In this document: piece after piece, positions 16,494 through 25,016 of the stretch
Numbering within the stretch: the first letter of the stretch is position 1
Layout of the letters: every line of letters begins with the position of its first letter
NCBI GenBank assembly: GCA_902784805.1
Contig: CACZWD010000004.1
Location: 1-53,645 of the forward strand
Source: an uncultured Ruminococcus sp.
GTDB taxonomy: Bacteria; Bacillota; Clostridia; RUG12999
Direction of reading: 5' to 3'
Length of the DNA stretch: 53,645 bases
Notes under the pieces: generated by a model
What the model was told of the DNA's origin: nothing
What the model saw: only the letters and a program-made list of their open reading frames with translations
Database searches by the model: none
Program-made: the position numbers and the translations under genes

Positions 16494-17157
16494 TTTTTAT
16501 TTTATTAATTGCTTCTTTTGCCGCGTTTTGCTCCGCGTCTTTTTTTGAATGTCCCGTACCTGTTCCCATAACTTCACCGTTCACCGCGGCTTGCATAGTA
16601 TATGTCTTTGCGTGGTCCGGACCTTTTTCACTTAAAAGCTGATATTCAATTTCATATCTGCCTTTTTTTTGCACCAATTCCTGAAAAGCTGTTTTATAAT
16701 CAACTATTCCATCATGCGCAACTGTTTCTTTTATTATATCATGCATAATATTGAGTGCAAACTCCTTTGCCGTATTAAAATCGGAGTCCAAAAAAACCGC
16801 TCCGATAACAGCTTCAAAGGCATCTTCAAGGTTTGAATGACGTGACCTTCCGCCGCTCATTTCCTCACCTTTTCCAAGCAGAAGCATTTTACCGAGATTG
16901 ATTTTATCGGCGCAGCGGGCAAGCCCGTTTTCACAGACAATTCCCGCACGGATTTTACTGAGTTCACCTTCAGGCATTGACGGATACTTTTCAAAAATAT
17001 ATTCGCCTATTATCAGCCCTATAACGCTATCCCCCAAAAATTCAAGCCTTTGATTGCTTTCAGAATGGTTTTCATTTGAGTAAGATGTATGAGTAAGTGC
17101 CGTTTTTAAAAGCTTTGCGTTTTTAAAATAATACCCCGCAATTTCATTTTCTCTCAT
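16480..17157 (-). CDS. rnc: Ribonuclease III
   Basis: Cleaves double-stranded RNA in rRNA precursors and structured mRNAs. 225 residues from ATG 17157, chosen because GGAGG (17168-17164) lies 6 nt before it; an in-frame start at 17175 would precede that site. The nuclease domain has NQRLEFLGDSVIGL (near 35-48) and NLEDAFEAVIGAVFLD (near 108-123) with the metal-binding Glu/Asp residues. A double-stranded RNA-binding domain occupies about 152-222 (DYKTAFQELVQKKG, then GTGTGHSKKDAEQNAAKEA). A likely target in this window is the pnp leader at 23076-23248 (inference from E. coli). Confidence 0.97.
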   Translation of the reverse strand: MRENEIAGYYFKNAKLLKTALTHTSYSNENHSESNQRLEFLGDSVIGLIIGEYIFEKYPSMPEGELSKIRAGIVCENGLARCADKINLGKMLLLGKGEEMSGGRSRHSNLEDAFEAVIGAVFLDSDFNTAKEFALNIMHDIIKETVAHDGIVDYKTAFQELVQKKGRYEIEYQLLSEKGPDHAKTYTMQAAVNGEVMGTGTGHSKKDAEQNAAKEAINKIKNETY

Positions 17158-17178
17158 GTCAAACCTCCTATTCAAAAG

Positions 17179-17206
17179 CAGCTCCGGTGCATTTGTACCG
17201 GAGCTG
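17179..17206. terminator. Hairpin between ppdK and rnc
   Basis: Perfect 10-bp arms CAGCTCCGGT and ACCGGAGCTG around an 8-nt loop, with four T on each strand. On the minus strand it lies upstream of the rnc ribosome site and downstream of nothing but its leader, so it may act as a weak terminator or processing site ahead of rnc; ppdK reads away from it. Confidence 0.6.
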
Positions 17207-17226
17207 TTTTAAGTTAAGCTTTTTTA

Positions 17227-19860
17227 TTACGCGTTCATTTCCTTAATCTTAGCCTGTGCTGCGGCAAGCCTTGCAATCGGAACGCGGAACGGTGAGCATG
17301 ATACATAATCAAGACCTATTCTATGACAGAACTCAACAGATGTAGGATCGCCGCCATGTTCTCCGCATATACCTATATGAAGCTCCGGACGAACAGGTTT
17401 TCCGAGCTTGATAGCCATTTCCATAAGCTTTCCTACGCCTACCTGGTCAAGCTTTGCAAACGGGTCGTTCTCAAAGATTTTCGCGTCATAGTAAGCGTCA
17501 AGGAATTTGCCTGCATCATCACGTGAAAAACCGTATGTCATCTGCGTAAGGTCGTTAGTACCAAAACAGAAGAATTCGGCTTCTTTTGCTATATCGTCAG
17601 CTGTAAGTGCCGCACGAGGAATTTCAATCATTGTGCCAACCTCATATTTAAGGTCTGCGCCTGCTTTTGCGATTTCTTCATCTGCAGTTTTAACAACAAT
17701 ATTTTTAACATATTTAAGCTCTTTAATATCGCCAACAAGAGGAATCATAATTTCGGGAACTATATTCCAGTCAGCATGAGCTTTCTTAACGTTTATCGCG
17801 GCTCTTATTACAGCTCTTGTCTGCATTTTCGCAATTTCAGGATATGTTACGGCAAGACGGCAGCCGCGGTGTCCCATCATCGGGTTAAATTCGTGAAGGG
17901 AATCTATAATGTTTTTAATTGTTTCAACAGATTTACCCTGCGCGTCAGCAAGCGCTTTAATATCATCTTCTTCGGTAGGTACAAACTCATGAAGAGGCGG
18001 ATCAAGGAATCTTATTGTAACAGGATTACCTTCAAGCGCTTCATAAAGCTTTTCAAAGTCGCTCTGCTGCATCGGGAGAATTTTATCAAGTGCAGCTTCT
18101 CTCTCCTCAACTGTATCGGAACATATCATTTCACGGAAAGCGTCAATTCTGTCGCCCTCAAAGAACATATGCTCTGTACGGCAAAGACCAATACCTTCAG
18201 CGCCAAGTTCTCTTGCTTTTTTAGCGTCTGCCGGAGTATCCGCGTTTGTTCTGACTTTAAGAGTTCTGTATTTATCTGCCCAACCCATAATTCTGCCGAA
18301 CTCGCCCGCAATCTGAGCGTCAACTGTCGGAATAATTCCGTCATATATATTACCTGTTGAGCCATCAATTGAAATATAATCACCTTCGTGATATTCTTTA
18401 CCTGCAAGCGTAAATTTCTTGTTTTCTTCGTCCATTTTAATATCGCCGCAACCTGAAACGCAGCATTCACCCATACCACGCGCAACAACAGCAGCGTGCG
18501 ATGTCATACCGCCGCGAACTGTAAGTATGCCCTGCGCGGATTTCATACCTTCAATATCTTCAGGAGATGTTTCAAGACGTACAAGAACAACCTTTTCGCC
18601 CTTCTTTGCCCATTCAACAGCATCATCAGCTGTAAATACTATTTTACCGCAAGCAGCACCCGGAGAAGCGCCAAGACCTCTGCCTATTGGTTTTGCGGCT
18701 TTTAAAGCGGCAGCGTCGAACTGCGGATGAAGAAGTGTATCAAGGTTTCTCGGGTCAATCATAAGTACAGCTTCCTGCTCGGAAATCATACCTTCATCAA
18801 CAAGATCGCAGGCAATTTTAAGAGCTGCCTGTGCTGTTCTCTTACCGTTTCTTGTCTGAAGCATATAAAGGTGTTTATCCTCAATAGTAAACTCCATATC
18901 CTGCATATCTCTGTAATGAGACTCAAGCTTGTTGCAAATGCCTACAAACTGCTCGTAAACTTCAGGCATAACTTCTTTAAGCTGAGCAATAGGCTGCGGT
19001 GTTCTTACACCTGCAACAACGTCCTCACCCTGAGCATTCATAAGGAACTCACCCATAAGATGTTTTTCACCTGTTGCGGGGTCACGTGTAAAGGCAACGC
19101 CTGTGCCCGATGTGTCACCCATATTACCAAAAGCCATCATCTGAACGTTAACGGCTGTACCCCAAGAATAAGGAATGTCGTTATCACGACGATATACATT
19201 TGCTCTGGGGTTATCCCATGAACGAAATACAGCTTTGATAGCTTCCATAAGCTGTACCTTCGGGTCGGTCGGGAAATCAGCGCCGATTTTAGCTTTATAT
19301 TCAGCCTTAAACTGATTTGCAAGCTCTTTAAGGTCATCAGCCGTAAGCTCAACGTCAAGGCTAACGCCCTTTTCTGCCTTCATTTTATCAATAAGCTCTT
19401 CAAAATATTTCTTTCCGACTTCCATAACAACGTCAGAGAACATCTGAATAAACCTGCGGTAGCAGTCCCAAGCCCAGCGTGGGTTGCCCGATTTTGCGGC
19501 AAGTACTTCAACAACTTCTTCGTTAAGCCCAAGGTTAAGAATAGTATCCATCATACCGGGCATTGAAGCTCTTGCGCCCGAACGAACAGAAACAAGAAGC
19601 GGATTTTCTTTATCACCAAATTTTTTGCCGGTAATTCCTTCCATTTTATCAATGTACTCCATGATTTCGGCCTGTATATCATCATTAATCTTTCTGCCGT
19701 CCTCATAGTATTGTGTACATGCCTCGGTTGTAATGGTGAAGCCCTGCGGTACGGGAAGACCAAGATTTGTCATTTCTGCAAGGTTTGCGCCTTTACCTCC
19801 AAGGAGGTTACGCATTGTAGCGTTACCTTCACTGAACAGGTAAACAAATTTTTTACTCAT
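17227..19860 (-). CDS. ppdK: Pyruvate, phosphate dikinase
   Basis: Interconverts pyruvate, ATP and phosphate with PEP, AMP and pyrophosphate; many anaerobes use it in place of or beside pyruvate kinase. 877 residues, the normal length. N-terminal nucleotide-binding half begins KFVYLFSEGNATMRNLLGGKGANLAEM; the swivelling phosphohistidine domain has GGMTSHAAVVARGMG (catalytic His near 455) and CVSGCGDI; the C-terminal PEP/pyruvate barrel has GLCRTEHMFF, FGTNDLTQMTYGFSRDD and HIGICGEHGGDP with the catalytic Cys. AGGAGG precedes the ATG. It has its own promoter with an overlapping dyad. No PPDK regulatory protein gene is nearby. Confidence 0.97.
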   Translation of the reverse strand: MSKKFVYLFSEGNATMRNLLGGKGANLAEMTNLGLPVPQGFTITTEACTQYYEDGRKINDDIQAEIMEYIDKMEGITGKKFGDKENPLLVSVRSGARASMPGMMDTILNLGLNEEVVEVLAAKSGNPRWAWDCYRRFIQMFSDVVMEVGKKYFEELIDKMKAEKGVSLDVELTADDLKELANQFKAEYKAKIGADFPTDPKVQLMEAIKAVFRSWDNPRANVYRRDNDIPYSWGTAVNVQMMAFGNMGDTSGTGVAFTRDPATGEKHLMGEFLMNAQGEDVVAGVRTPQPIAQLKEVMPEVYEQFVGICNKLESHYRDMQDMEFTIEDKHLYMLQTRNGKRTAQAALKIACDLVDEGMISEQEAVLMIDPRNLDTLLHPQFDAAALKAAKPIGRGLGASPGAACGKIVFTADDAVEWAKKGEKVVLVRLETSPEDIEGMKSAQGILTVRGGMTSHAAVVARGMGECCVSGCGDIKMDEENKKFTLAGKEYHEGDYISIDGSTGNIYDGIIPTVDAQIAGEFGRIMGWADKYRTLKVRTNADTPADAKKARELGAEGIGLCRTEHMFFEGDRIDAFREMICSDTVEEREAALDKILPMQQSDFEKLYEALEGNPVTIRFLDPPLHEFVPTEEDDIKALADAQGKSVETIKNIIDSLHEFNPMMGHRGCRLAVTYPEIAKMQTRAVIRAAINVKKAHADWNIVPEIMIPLVGDIKELKYVKNIVVKTADEEIAKAGADLKYEVGTMIEIPRAALTADDIAKEAEFFCFGTNDLTQMTYGFSRDDAGKFLDAYYDAKIFENDPFAKLDQVGVGKLMEMAIKLGKPVRPELHIGICGEHGGDPTSVEFCHRIGLDYVSCSPFRVPIARLAAAQAKIKEMNA

Positions 19861-19943
19861 GTAATTTTCCTCCTAAGTATTATTTATAGTTCCTACTATA
19901 CAAAAACATTATCGGTATGTTCCGTTAAAACACACCATTGAAT

Positions 19944-19972
19944 ATTATACCAAAAAAATGGTATTATTTCAA
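19944..19972 (-). promoter_or_regulatory. Sigma-A promoter of ppdK with overlapping dyad
   Basis: TTGAAA (19972-19967), 17-bp spacer, TATAAT (19949-19944). ATACCA/TGGTAT arms separated by 6 bp (19947-19964) span the spacer and enter the -10 box, a position suited to a repressor. Leader is about 75 nt. The binding protein is unknown. Confidence 0.7.
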
Positions 19973-20052
19973 TATTTTTCTAATTTTTTTTGTTAAAAAT
20001 TTTAAGTTTTTATTGAAGTTTTATTATATATATTTAACAAAAACAACAGTTT

Positions 20053-20775
20053 TTAAATATTAAATCCTAAATGTTCGGAAATAAACAGTCCTACCATTTT
20101 CAATGTTTCAGAATAAAGCTTTTCTTCCGCAGAAATTCCGAAAAGCTTTTTATACGGCGCAAAAATTATGTAATGCATAAGCCTTTCAGCATAATACGAA
20201 AGCCCTATGCTTTCTTTTTCGTCTGCCGCACATTCTGCGCATATAACGCCGCCCGCCTGTGGCAAAAAAGCGGTTAATTCATTTTTCGCCCCGCATACGG
20301 CACATTCACCCGTAACGGGCGGCAGCCCCATAAAAACAAGATTTTTAAGATAAAAAATACACTTTATAAGTTCTGTATTTTTATCGGTTTCCGAAAGCAT
20401 ATAAAGAGAGTTTAAAAGGAGTCTCAAAGCCTCATTGCTCTCAACATTTTCAACCGCTGTATGTTTTATAAACCTGAGCATTGCCGTTGCAACTTCAAGC
20501 CGCTCTATATCTCTTGAAAGCCCTATAAAGCTTTCTATTGGAGATGCCTCGGCAATTGTATAATAACTTGATTTCTTATCGTAAAGAACGAAAGAGCTAT
20601 AGCAAAACACTCTTGTCGCGGCTTTTAGATTATTATGCCGCGAAGCAGCACCTTTTGCCGAAACATTTATTGTTCCTCTGTCGTCCGTAAACACCGTTAG
20701 AAGTCTGTCATTTTCCCTAAACGGTGTCTGTGATATCACTATTCCCTTTGTCTTTATCATTTCCATAATGCTCAT
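20053..20775 (-). CDS. recO: DNA repair protein RecO
   Basis: Loads RecA onto SSB-coated single-stranded DNA with RecR. 240 residues: N-terminal OB fold (IKTKGIVISQTPFRENDRLL), helical core, and a zinc finger CAVCG (near 158) with CAEC (near 180). Three in-frame ATGs (20775, 20766, 20760) compete; none has a strong ribosome site, which fits translation coupled to yqzL, whose reading frame runs through the recO start. Homologues usually begin with MIKTKG or close to it, so the true start may be 20766 or 20760. Confidence 0.92.
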   Translation of the reverse strand: MSIMEMIKTKGIVISQTPFRENDRLLTVFTDDRGTINVSAKGAASRHNNLKAATRVFCYSSFVLYDKKSSYYTIAEASPIESFIGLSRDIERLEVATAMLRFIKHTAVENVESNEALRLLLNSLYMLSETDKNTELIKCIFYLKNLVFMGLPPVTGECAVCGAKNELTAFLPQAGGVICAECAADEKESIGLSYYAERLMHYIIFAPYKKLFGISAEEKLYSETLKMVGLFISEHLGFNI

Positions 20776-20878
20776 TCCCGCTCATACTGTTATATATAAG
20801 GTAATCGGAAACCTTACCGCTTTTTTTAAAAGTTTCCCACGCATCACGTTTTGTATATATTTCATCGTCCGATTTCAT
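20717..20878 (-). CDS. yqzL: YqzL-family small protein
   Basis: A 53-codon frame whose core DAWETFKKSGKVSDYLIYN resembles YqzL (Trp, Phe, [TS]G and YL-Y in register), a small protein of unknown role encoded just before recO in Firmicutes. GAGGTGAG gives a good ribosome site 6 nt before the ATG. The C-terminal 20 residues (GNEHYGNDKDKGNSDITDTV) overlap the recO start region by 59 bp in another frame, and this extension is longer than in the B. subtilis protein as I remember it. Confidence 0.78.
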   Translation of the reverse strand: MKSDDEIYTKRDAWETFKKSGKVSDYLIYNSMSGNEHYGNDKDKGNSDITDTV

Positions 20879-20888
20879 AAAAACTCAC

Positions 20889-20927
20889 CTCATAAATATC
20901 TTCCGCAGCTGTTTATATATTTATGAG
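20889..20927 (-). promoter_or_regulatory. 11-bp inverted repeat ahead of yqzL
   Basis: CTCATAAATAT and ATATTTATGAG are exact complements around 17 nt. The arm nearest the gene ends in GAG of the yqzL ribosome site, so in RNA it could partly mask it; as DNA it could be an operator. Confidence 0.5.
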
Positions 20928-20961
20928 TGTTAATAATTACCGTATTTTTTTATTTTAAAAT

Positions 20962-20985
20962 ATGCCTCCCATAAACGGGAGGCAT
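20962..20985 (-). terminator. Intrinsic terminator of pnp
   Basis: ATGCCTCCC and GGGAGGCAT pair over a 6-nt loop, followed on the minus strand by ATTTTA, starting 5 nt after the pnp stop codon. Confidence 0.8.
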
Positions 20986-20989
20986 AAAA

Positions 20990-23065
20990 TTAGTCAATTT
21001 TTGCAAGATTAACCCTGCCCATTTTATCAATTTCAAGAACCTTAACTTTTATTTCATCACCGACAATAACAACGTCCTCAACCTTATCAACTCTCTTATC
21101 GGAAAGCTTCGATATATGAACAAGACCTTCTCTGCCAGGTAAATACTCAACAAAAGCGCCGAAGGTTGTTGTTTTTGTAACAACAGCGTCAAATTCATCA
21201 CCCGGCTGCGGGTCGGTAACAATACCTTTTATAATTTTCATCGCCGCAAGTCCTGCATCACGGTCAACAGCCGCAATAAATACGGAGCCGTCATCCTCAA
21301 TATCAATCTTAACTCCCGTATCGGCAACAATTTTCTGAATTGTTTTACCGCCGCTGCCGATAACATCACGGATTTTATCGGGATCTATCTTCATTGTTAT
21401 CATCTTCGGAGCGTATTTTGATACTTCATCTCTCGGAGCGGATATACAAGGAAGCATAATTTCATCAAGAATTTTCCTTCTTGCTTCGCCTGTCTTTTTA
21501 AAGGCTTCGGCTATTATTTCAGGTGTTAAACCGTCAATTTTTATATCAACCTGAATTGCGGTAATACCATTTTTTGTACCCGCAACTTTAAAGTCCATAT
21601 CACCGTAAAAATCCTCTAAACCCTGAATATCAAGCATTGTCATCCATCTGTCTTCCTCGGTGATAAGACCTACTGATATGCCCGCAACAGGCTCTTTAAT
21701 CGGAACGCCGGCATCCATAAGAGCAAGGGTACTGCCGCAAATTGAGCCCTGCGATGTCGAACCGTTTGATGAAAGAACTTCCGATACAACACGAATTGCG
21801 TAAGGGAATTCTTCAACAGACGGAAGCACCGGAACAAGAGCTTTTTCCGCAAGAGCGCCATGACCGATTTCACGCCTTCCCGGCCCTCTTGAAGGTCTTG
21901 TTTCGCCAACGGAATATGACGGGAAATTATACTGATGCATATAACGTTTTTCTGTTTCGTTATCAATACCGTCAAGAAGCTGTGCTTCACTCATTGCGCC
22001 AAGAGTCGCGACCGAAAGCACTTGCGTCTGACCTCTTGTAAATAAACCGCTGCCGTGTACTCTCGGCAAAAGTCCTACCTCAGCACTGAGCGGTCTTATT
22101 TCGTCAAGCTTTCTTCCGTCAACACGTTTACCGTCAACAAGGAGCCATTTTCTTACAATGACTTTCTGAAGCTTATAGATACATTCTTCCATATCCGCCG
22201 CAAACGTTTCAAGCTCGGAATATTTTTCTCCAAACATCTCTGTTATTTCATCTCGCAAAACATTTATCGCGGCATCACGAACATTTTTATCATCCGTATC
22301 AAGCGCCTTTTCAAATTTGTCCGTAAAGTTATTCGCTATATCATCATATAAATCGTGATTAACATCATGATGCTCGTATTCAAATTTCGGCTTGCCTATT
22401 TCCTGACCGATTTTCTTAACAAAAGCGCACATTTCTTTAATAACAACATGCGCGTCACATATTGCTTTAAGCATAATATCATCAGGTATTTCCTTAGCTC
22501 CGGCTTCAATCATAACAATTTTTTCCATACTGCCCGCGACAAGAAGATTAAGCTGACTTCTGCTTCTTTCTTCCTCATTTGGATTTATAACGATTTTGCC
22601 GTCAACATATCCCACGTTAACGCTTATAACGGGACCGTTAAAAGGAATATCCGAAATTTCAAGAGCAACCGCCGTCGCAACCATAGCCGCAACCTCCGGC
22701 ATATTGTCCTGGTCAACGGAAAGAACGGTGTTTACAATTGAAACATCGTTTCTTAAATCTTTCGGGAAAAGAGGACGAAGCGGTCTGTCAATTGCTCTCG
22801 AAGCAAGAATAGCCTTATCGGAAGGTTTACCTTCTCTTTTTGTGAAGCTGCCCGGTATTTTGCCGACAGCATAAAGCTTTTCCTCAAAATCAACGCTCAG
22901 CGGAAAAAAATCCACTCCTTCCCTCGGCTTCGGTGATGCCGTTACATTTGACATAACAACCGTATCGCCAAAACGCACAAGTGCGTGACCGTTTGCGAGG
23001 CATGCCATTTTGCCTGTTTCTACAACAAGCTTTCTGCCTGATAATGTTGTTTCATAGGTGTACAT
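20990..23065 (-). CDS. pnp: Polyribonucleotide nucleotidyltransferase (PNPase)
   Basis: Phosphorolytic 3'-5' exoribonuclease. 691 residues: first RNase PH domain (residues 1 to about 145), helical linker, second and active RNase PH domain (about 310-540; FPSYSVGETRPSRGPGRREIGHG, then GSICGSTLALMDAGVP), KH domain (about 550-610; RDVIGSGGKTIQKI), and S1 domain (about 620-690; TTFGAFVEYLPGREGLVHIS). GGAGG lies 10 nt before the ATG, and its leader is highly structured (23076-23248). rpsO lies upstream, the standard rpsO-pnp order. A terminator follows. Confidence 0.98.
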   Translation of the reverse strand: MYTYETTLSGRKLVVETGKMACLANGHALVRFGDTVVMSNVTASPKPREGVDFFPLSVDFEEKLYAVGKIPGSFTKREGKPSDKAILASRAIDRPLRPLFPKDLRNDVSIVNTVLSVDQDNMPEVAAMVATAVALEISDIPFNGPVISVNVGYVDGKIVINPNEEERSRSQLNLLVAGSMEKIVMIEAGAKEIPDDIMLKAICDAHVVIKEMCAFVKKIGQEIGKPKFEYEHHDVNHDLYDDIANNFTDKFEKALDTDDKNVRDAAINVLRDEITEMFGEKYSELETFAADMEECIYKLQKVIVRKWLLVDGKRVDGRKLDEIRPLSAEVGLLPRVHGSGLFTRGQTQVLSVATLGAMSEAQLLDGIDNETEKRYMHQYNFPSYSVGETRPSRGPGRREIGHGALAEKALVPVLPSVEEFPYAIRVVSEVLSSNGSTSQGSICGSTLALMDAGVPIKEPVAGISVGLITEEDRWMTMLDIQGLEDFYGDMDFKVAGTKNGITAIQVDIKIDGLTPEIIAEAFKKTGEARRKILDEIMLPCISAPRDEVSKYAPKMITMKIDPDKIRDVIGSGGKTIQKIVADTGVKIDIEDDGSVFIAAVDRDAGLAAMKIIKGIVTDPQPGDEFDAVVTKTTTFGAFVEYLPGREGLVHISKLSDKRVDKVEDVVIVGDEIKVKVLEIDKMGRVNLAKID

Positions 23066-23075
23066 TTTAAAAATT

Positions 23076-23248
23076 CCTCCGTTTTTTATTTTTACGGAGT
23101 TTAAGCCATGAGTTTAAGTAAAAATATCACCTTAAACTCACTTACAACACTAGGTGGTTTAGCACTCAGATTTATCATAAAATTTAGGTTTTATAACAAA
23201 TCTGACCGCTAACCCAACCTTATATAATGTGTGTGGTTTAAACTCCGT
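23076..23248 (-). promoter_or_regulatory. Structured pnp leader with competing Shine-Dalgarno-masking hairpin
   Basis: On the minus strand the leader folds as a closed multi-branch: outer 11-bp stem ACGGAGTTTAA (23248-23238) with TTAAACTCCGT (23104-23094); inside it a long imperfect hairpin at 23214-23156 with a CAGATTT/AAATCTG core, and a 10-bp hairpin TGAGTTTAAG/CTTAAACTCA (23140-23109). The 3' arm of the outer stem also contains CTCCGT, the exact complement of ACGGAG within the ribosome site ACGGAGG (23082-23076), 10 nt away. The two pairings exclude each other. Pairings are seen; the switching is inferred. Confidence 0.75.
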
Positions 23249-23264
23249 CCTTTAAACTTTAAGA

Positions 23265-23308
23265 GGGCAGTTTTAAAACCCCGCCAAAAAACCGGATTTA
23301 AACTGCCC
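23265..23308 (-). terminator. Hairpin between rpsO and pnp
   Basis: GGGCAGTTT pairs with AAACTGCCC, extended by an imperfect inner stem. No T-run follows on the minus strand, so it is more likely a processing or stabilising hairpin, or a leaky terminator, than a full stop. Confidence 0.55.
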
Positions 23309-23318
23309 CTTATTTTAA

Positions 23319-23582
23319 TTACTTTCTTAAGCCTAATTTTTCAACGATTGCACGGTATCTTTCAATATCAACCTTCGTAAGATACTGCAAAAGTCCACGT
23401 CTTTGACCAACCATTTTAAGAAGACCGCGTCTTGAATGGTTATCCTTTTTGTGAGTTTTTAAATGCTCATTAAGAGCATTTATTCTTGTTGTGAGAACCG
23501 CTATCTGCACTTCGGGTGAGCCTGTATCTCCCTCATGAATAGCAAATTCCTTAATAATTGCCTGTTTTTCTTCTTTTAACAT
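23319..23582 (-). CDS. rpsO: Ribosomal protein S15
   Basis: 87 residues from ATG 23582, set by AAAGGTG upstream and by the family start [13 protein letters not shown]. Helical 30S protein that binds 16S rRNA at the platform three-way junction; [30 protein letters not shown] and [11 protein letters not shown] are diagnostic. The frame is open 26 codons further upstream but without family similarity. Good promoter at 23686-23714 and a leader of about 95 nt containing GCGCAAAGCGC directly before the ribosome site, a possible place for S15 feedback control (not a recognised motif). Confidence 0.98.
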   Translation of the reverse strand: MLKEEKQAIIKEFAIHEGDTGSPEVQIAVLTTRINALNEHLKTHKKDNHSRRGLLKMVGQRRGLLQYLTKVDIERYRAIVEKLGLRK

Positions 23583-23685
23583 AATAAAACACCTTTCCGC
23601 GCTTTGCGCTGATTTTTTAATGCCGCACGCCGAGTAAAGGGATGGTGAACCCCCAAACACAGCCTACGGTCAAAACACTTTATAT

Positions 23686-23714
23686 ATTATACCATATTTT
23701 TTTTAATTTGTAAA
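23686..23714 (-). promoter_or_regulatory. Sigma-A promoter of rpsO-pnp
   Basis: TTTACA (23714-23709), 17-bp spacer, TATAAT (23691-23686) on the minus strand. No second promoter was found directly before pnp. Confidence 0.78.
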
Positions 23715-23737
23715 GGGGTTTTTATAATTTTTTCAAA

Positions 23738-24988
23738 TTAATCGGTAATTATTACGCTTTTTGTTTCCGCGTTCCAATTTACGCTGCATTTAAGCCCTTC
23801 CGAAACAAAGCGTACAGGCACAAATATTCTGCTGTTTACGGTTTCCGCGGCAGCATCAAGCGCAAGCTTTTCTCCATTTACAAACGCTTCTTCGGCGTAC
23901 ATTGTGATTTTAACCTCGTCACCGTCTCTGCTTATTGTCGCTGTTTTTGTTGCGTCATCATAGCTGACCTCCGCGCCCAGAGCTTCCGATATCGCACGAA
24001 TGGGAACCATTGTTCTATTGTTCTTTATATAAGGAGCTGTGTCAGATTCAACGTATTTTCCGTTTACTCTTATATCTATGCCCAGCGCAACCGGAGGCGG
24101 AGTAATCTTATCAGAAACTATCTCTCCGTCCTTAAGAACGGCAACATAATGTTCCGAACCTGCCGAAACATGCACAACATCGTTGTAAATTACAGATGCC
24201 TCGTAAGAACCATATGCGGATGTGAAGTTTGTAATATCAACAAGTGTTCCGTCGTTTTTAAGCGCGAAAATTCTTGAATATGAGCCCGAAGTTGCATAGC
24301 CGGTAAGACATTCAATATCTTTAAAATCTCCAATAAGCTCCATGCCTTTTTTTATATTTGAAGATTTAAATTTTGAATCTGTCGAAACAATGCTTCCGTC
24401 ATTTTTTATTCCCCAAAAATTGGTGCCGTCAAAAACCGCTTTTTTGATATTTGTCCAGTTTTTAACTTTTGCGCTGTCTGCTCTGAGTCCCGCCGCAAGG
24501 ACGGTACCATTTTCTGTAACGGCAACAATCGCATCTTCTTTTGCGTAAATAGAGGCGATATCCGTCCAGCCGGTTACTGACCTGTAATATGATGTGTTTA
24601 CCCCGCATACTTTAACCGTTTTCCCCTCCGTAAGACCGAAAACTATATCATTTCCCGCATCTATATACTTAATATTTTCCCAGGTTTCAACAGCATTATA
24701 CTCAGCCCTGTTATACTTTGAAATTTTGCCGACGGTGCCATCGTTTAAAAGATAAAAGAAAATATTTTCTTTAAAATCCTCACAGGCAATCTGCTTTACA
24801 TCTTCAAGCTGTGAAACAACGGAATTATCAAAAAAATTATACCCTTGTGAGTAAACTGTTCCATCATCCGAAACCGCAACAAGTTTGGTGACGGTTGTCG
24901 TTGTATCCGCCATCATTGAAGCCGATACGCCTGACGAGCCGAGTGACATAACCGCCGCAGACAGCAGCGCTATTAATTTTTTATTCAT
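23738..24988 (-). CDS. Secreted protein with RCC1-like repeats and a copper-amine-oxidase-N (stalk) domain
   Basis: 416 residues: signal peptide (KLIALLSAAVMSLGSSGVSA), then about six repeats of about 45 residues of RCC1/beta-propeller type, each with a D/N-G-T-V core (SDDGTVYSQG, LNDGTVGKI, TENGTVLAAG, KNDGSIVS, KNDGTLVDI), and a C-terminal stalk domain (about 300-416) with two copies of a dimer motif: RTMVPIRAISEALGAEVSYD and RIFVPVRFVSEGLKCSVNW. Such proteins are common and variable on clostridial surfaces; the function is unknown. No copper oxidase activity should be assumed. Starts 28 nt after rsmI, so it may be read through from that cluster. Confidence 0.85.
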   Translation of the reverse strand: MNKKLIALLSAAVMSLGSSGVSASMMADTTTTVTKLVAVSDDGTVYSQGYNFFDNSVVSQLEDVKQIACEDFKENIFFYLLNDGTVGKISKYNRAEYNAVETWENIKYIDAGNDIVFGLTEGKTVKVCGVNTSYYRSVTGWTDIASIYAKEDAIVAVTENGTVLAAGLRADSAKVKNWTNIKKAVFDGTNFWGIKNDGSIVSTDSKFKSSNIKKGMELIGDFKDIECLTGYATSGSYSRIFALKNDGTLVDITNFTSAYGSYEASVIYNDVVHVSAGSEHYVAVLKDGEIVSDKITPPPVALGIDIRVNGKYVESDTAPYIKNNRTMVPIRAISEALGAEVSYDDATKTATISRDGDEVKITMYAEEAFVNGEKLALDAAAETVNSRIFVPVRFVSEGLKCSVNWNAETKSVIITD

Positions 24989-25016
24989 TTTCTTTCCTTC
25001 CCTTTCAGTTGAAAAA

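Noticed and set aside
17776..18360. 194-codon plus-strand frame
   Set aside because: Antisense to ppdK with no ribosome site.
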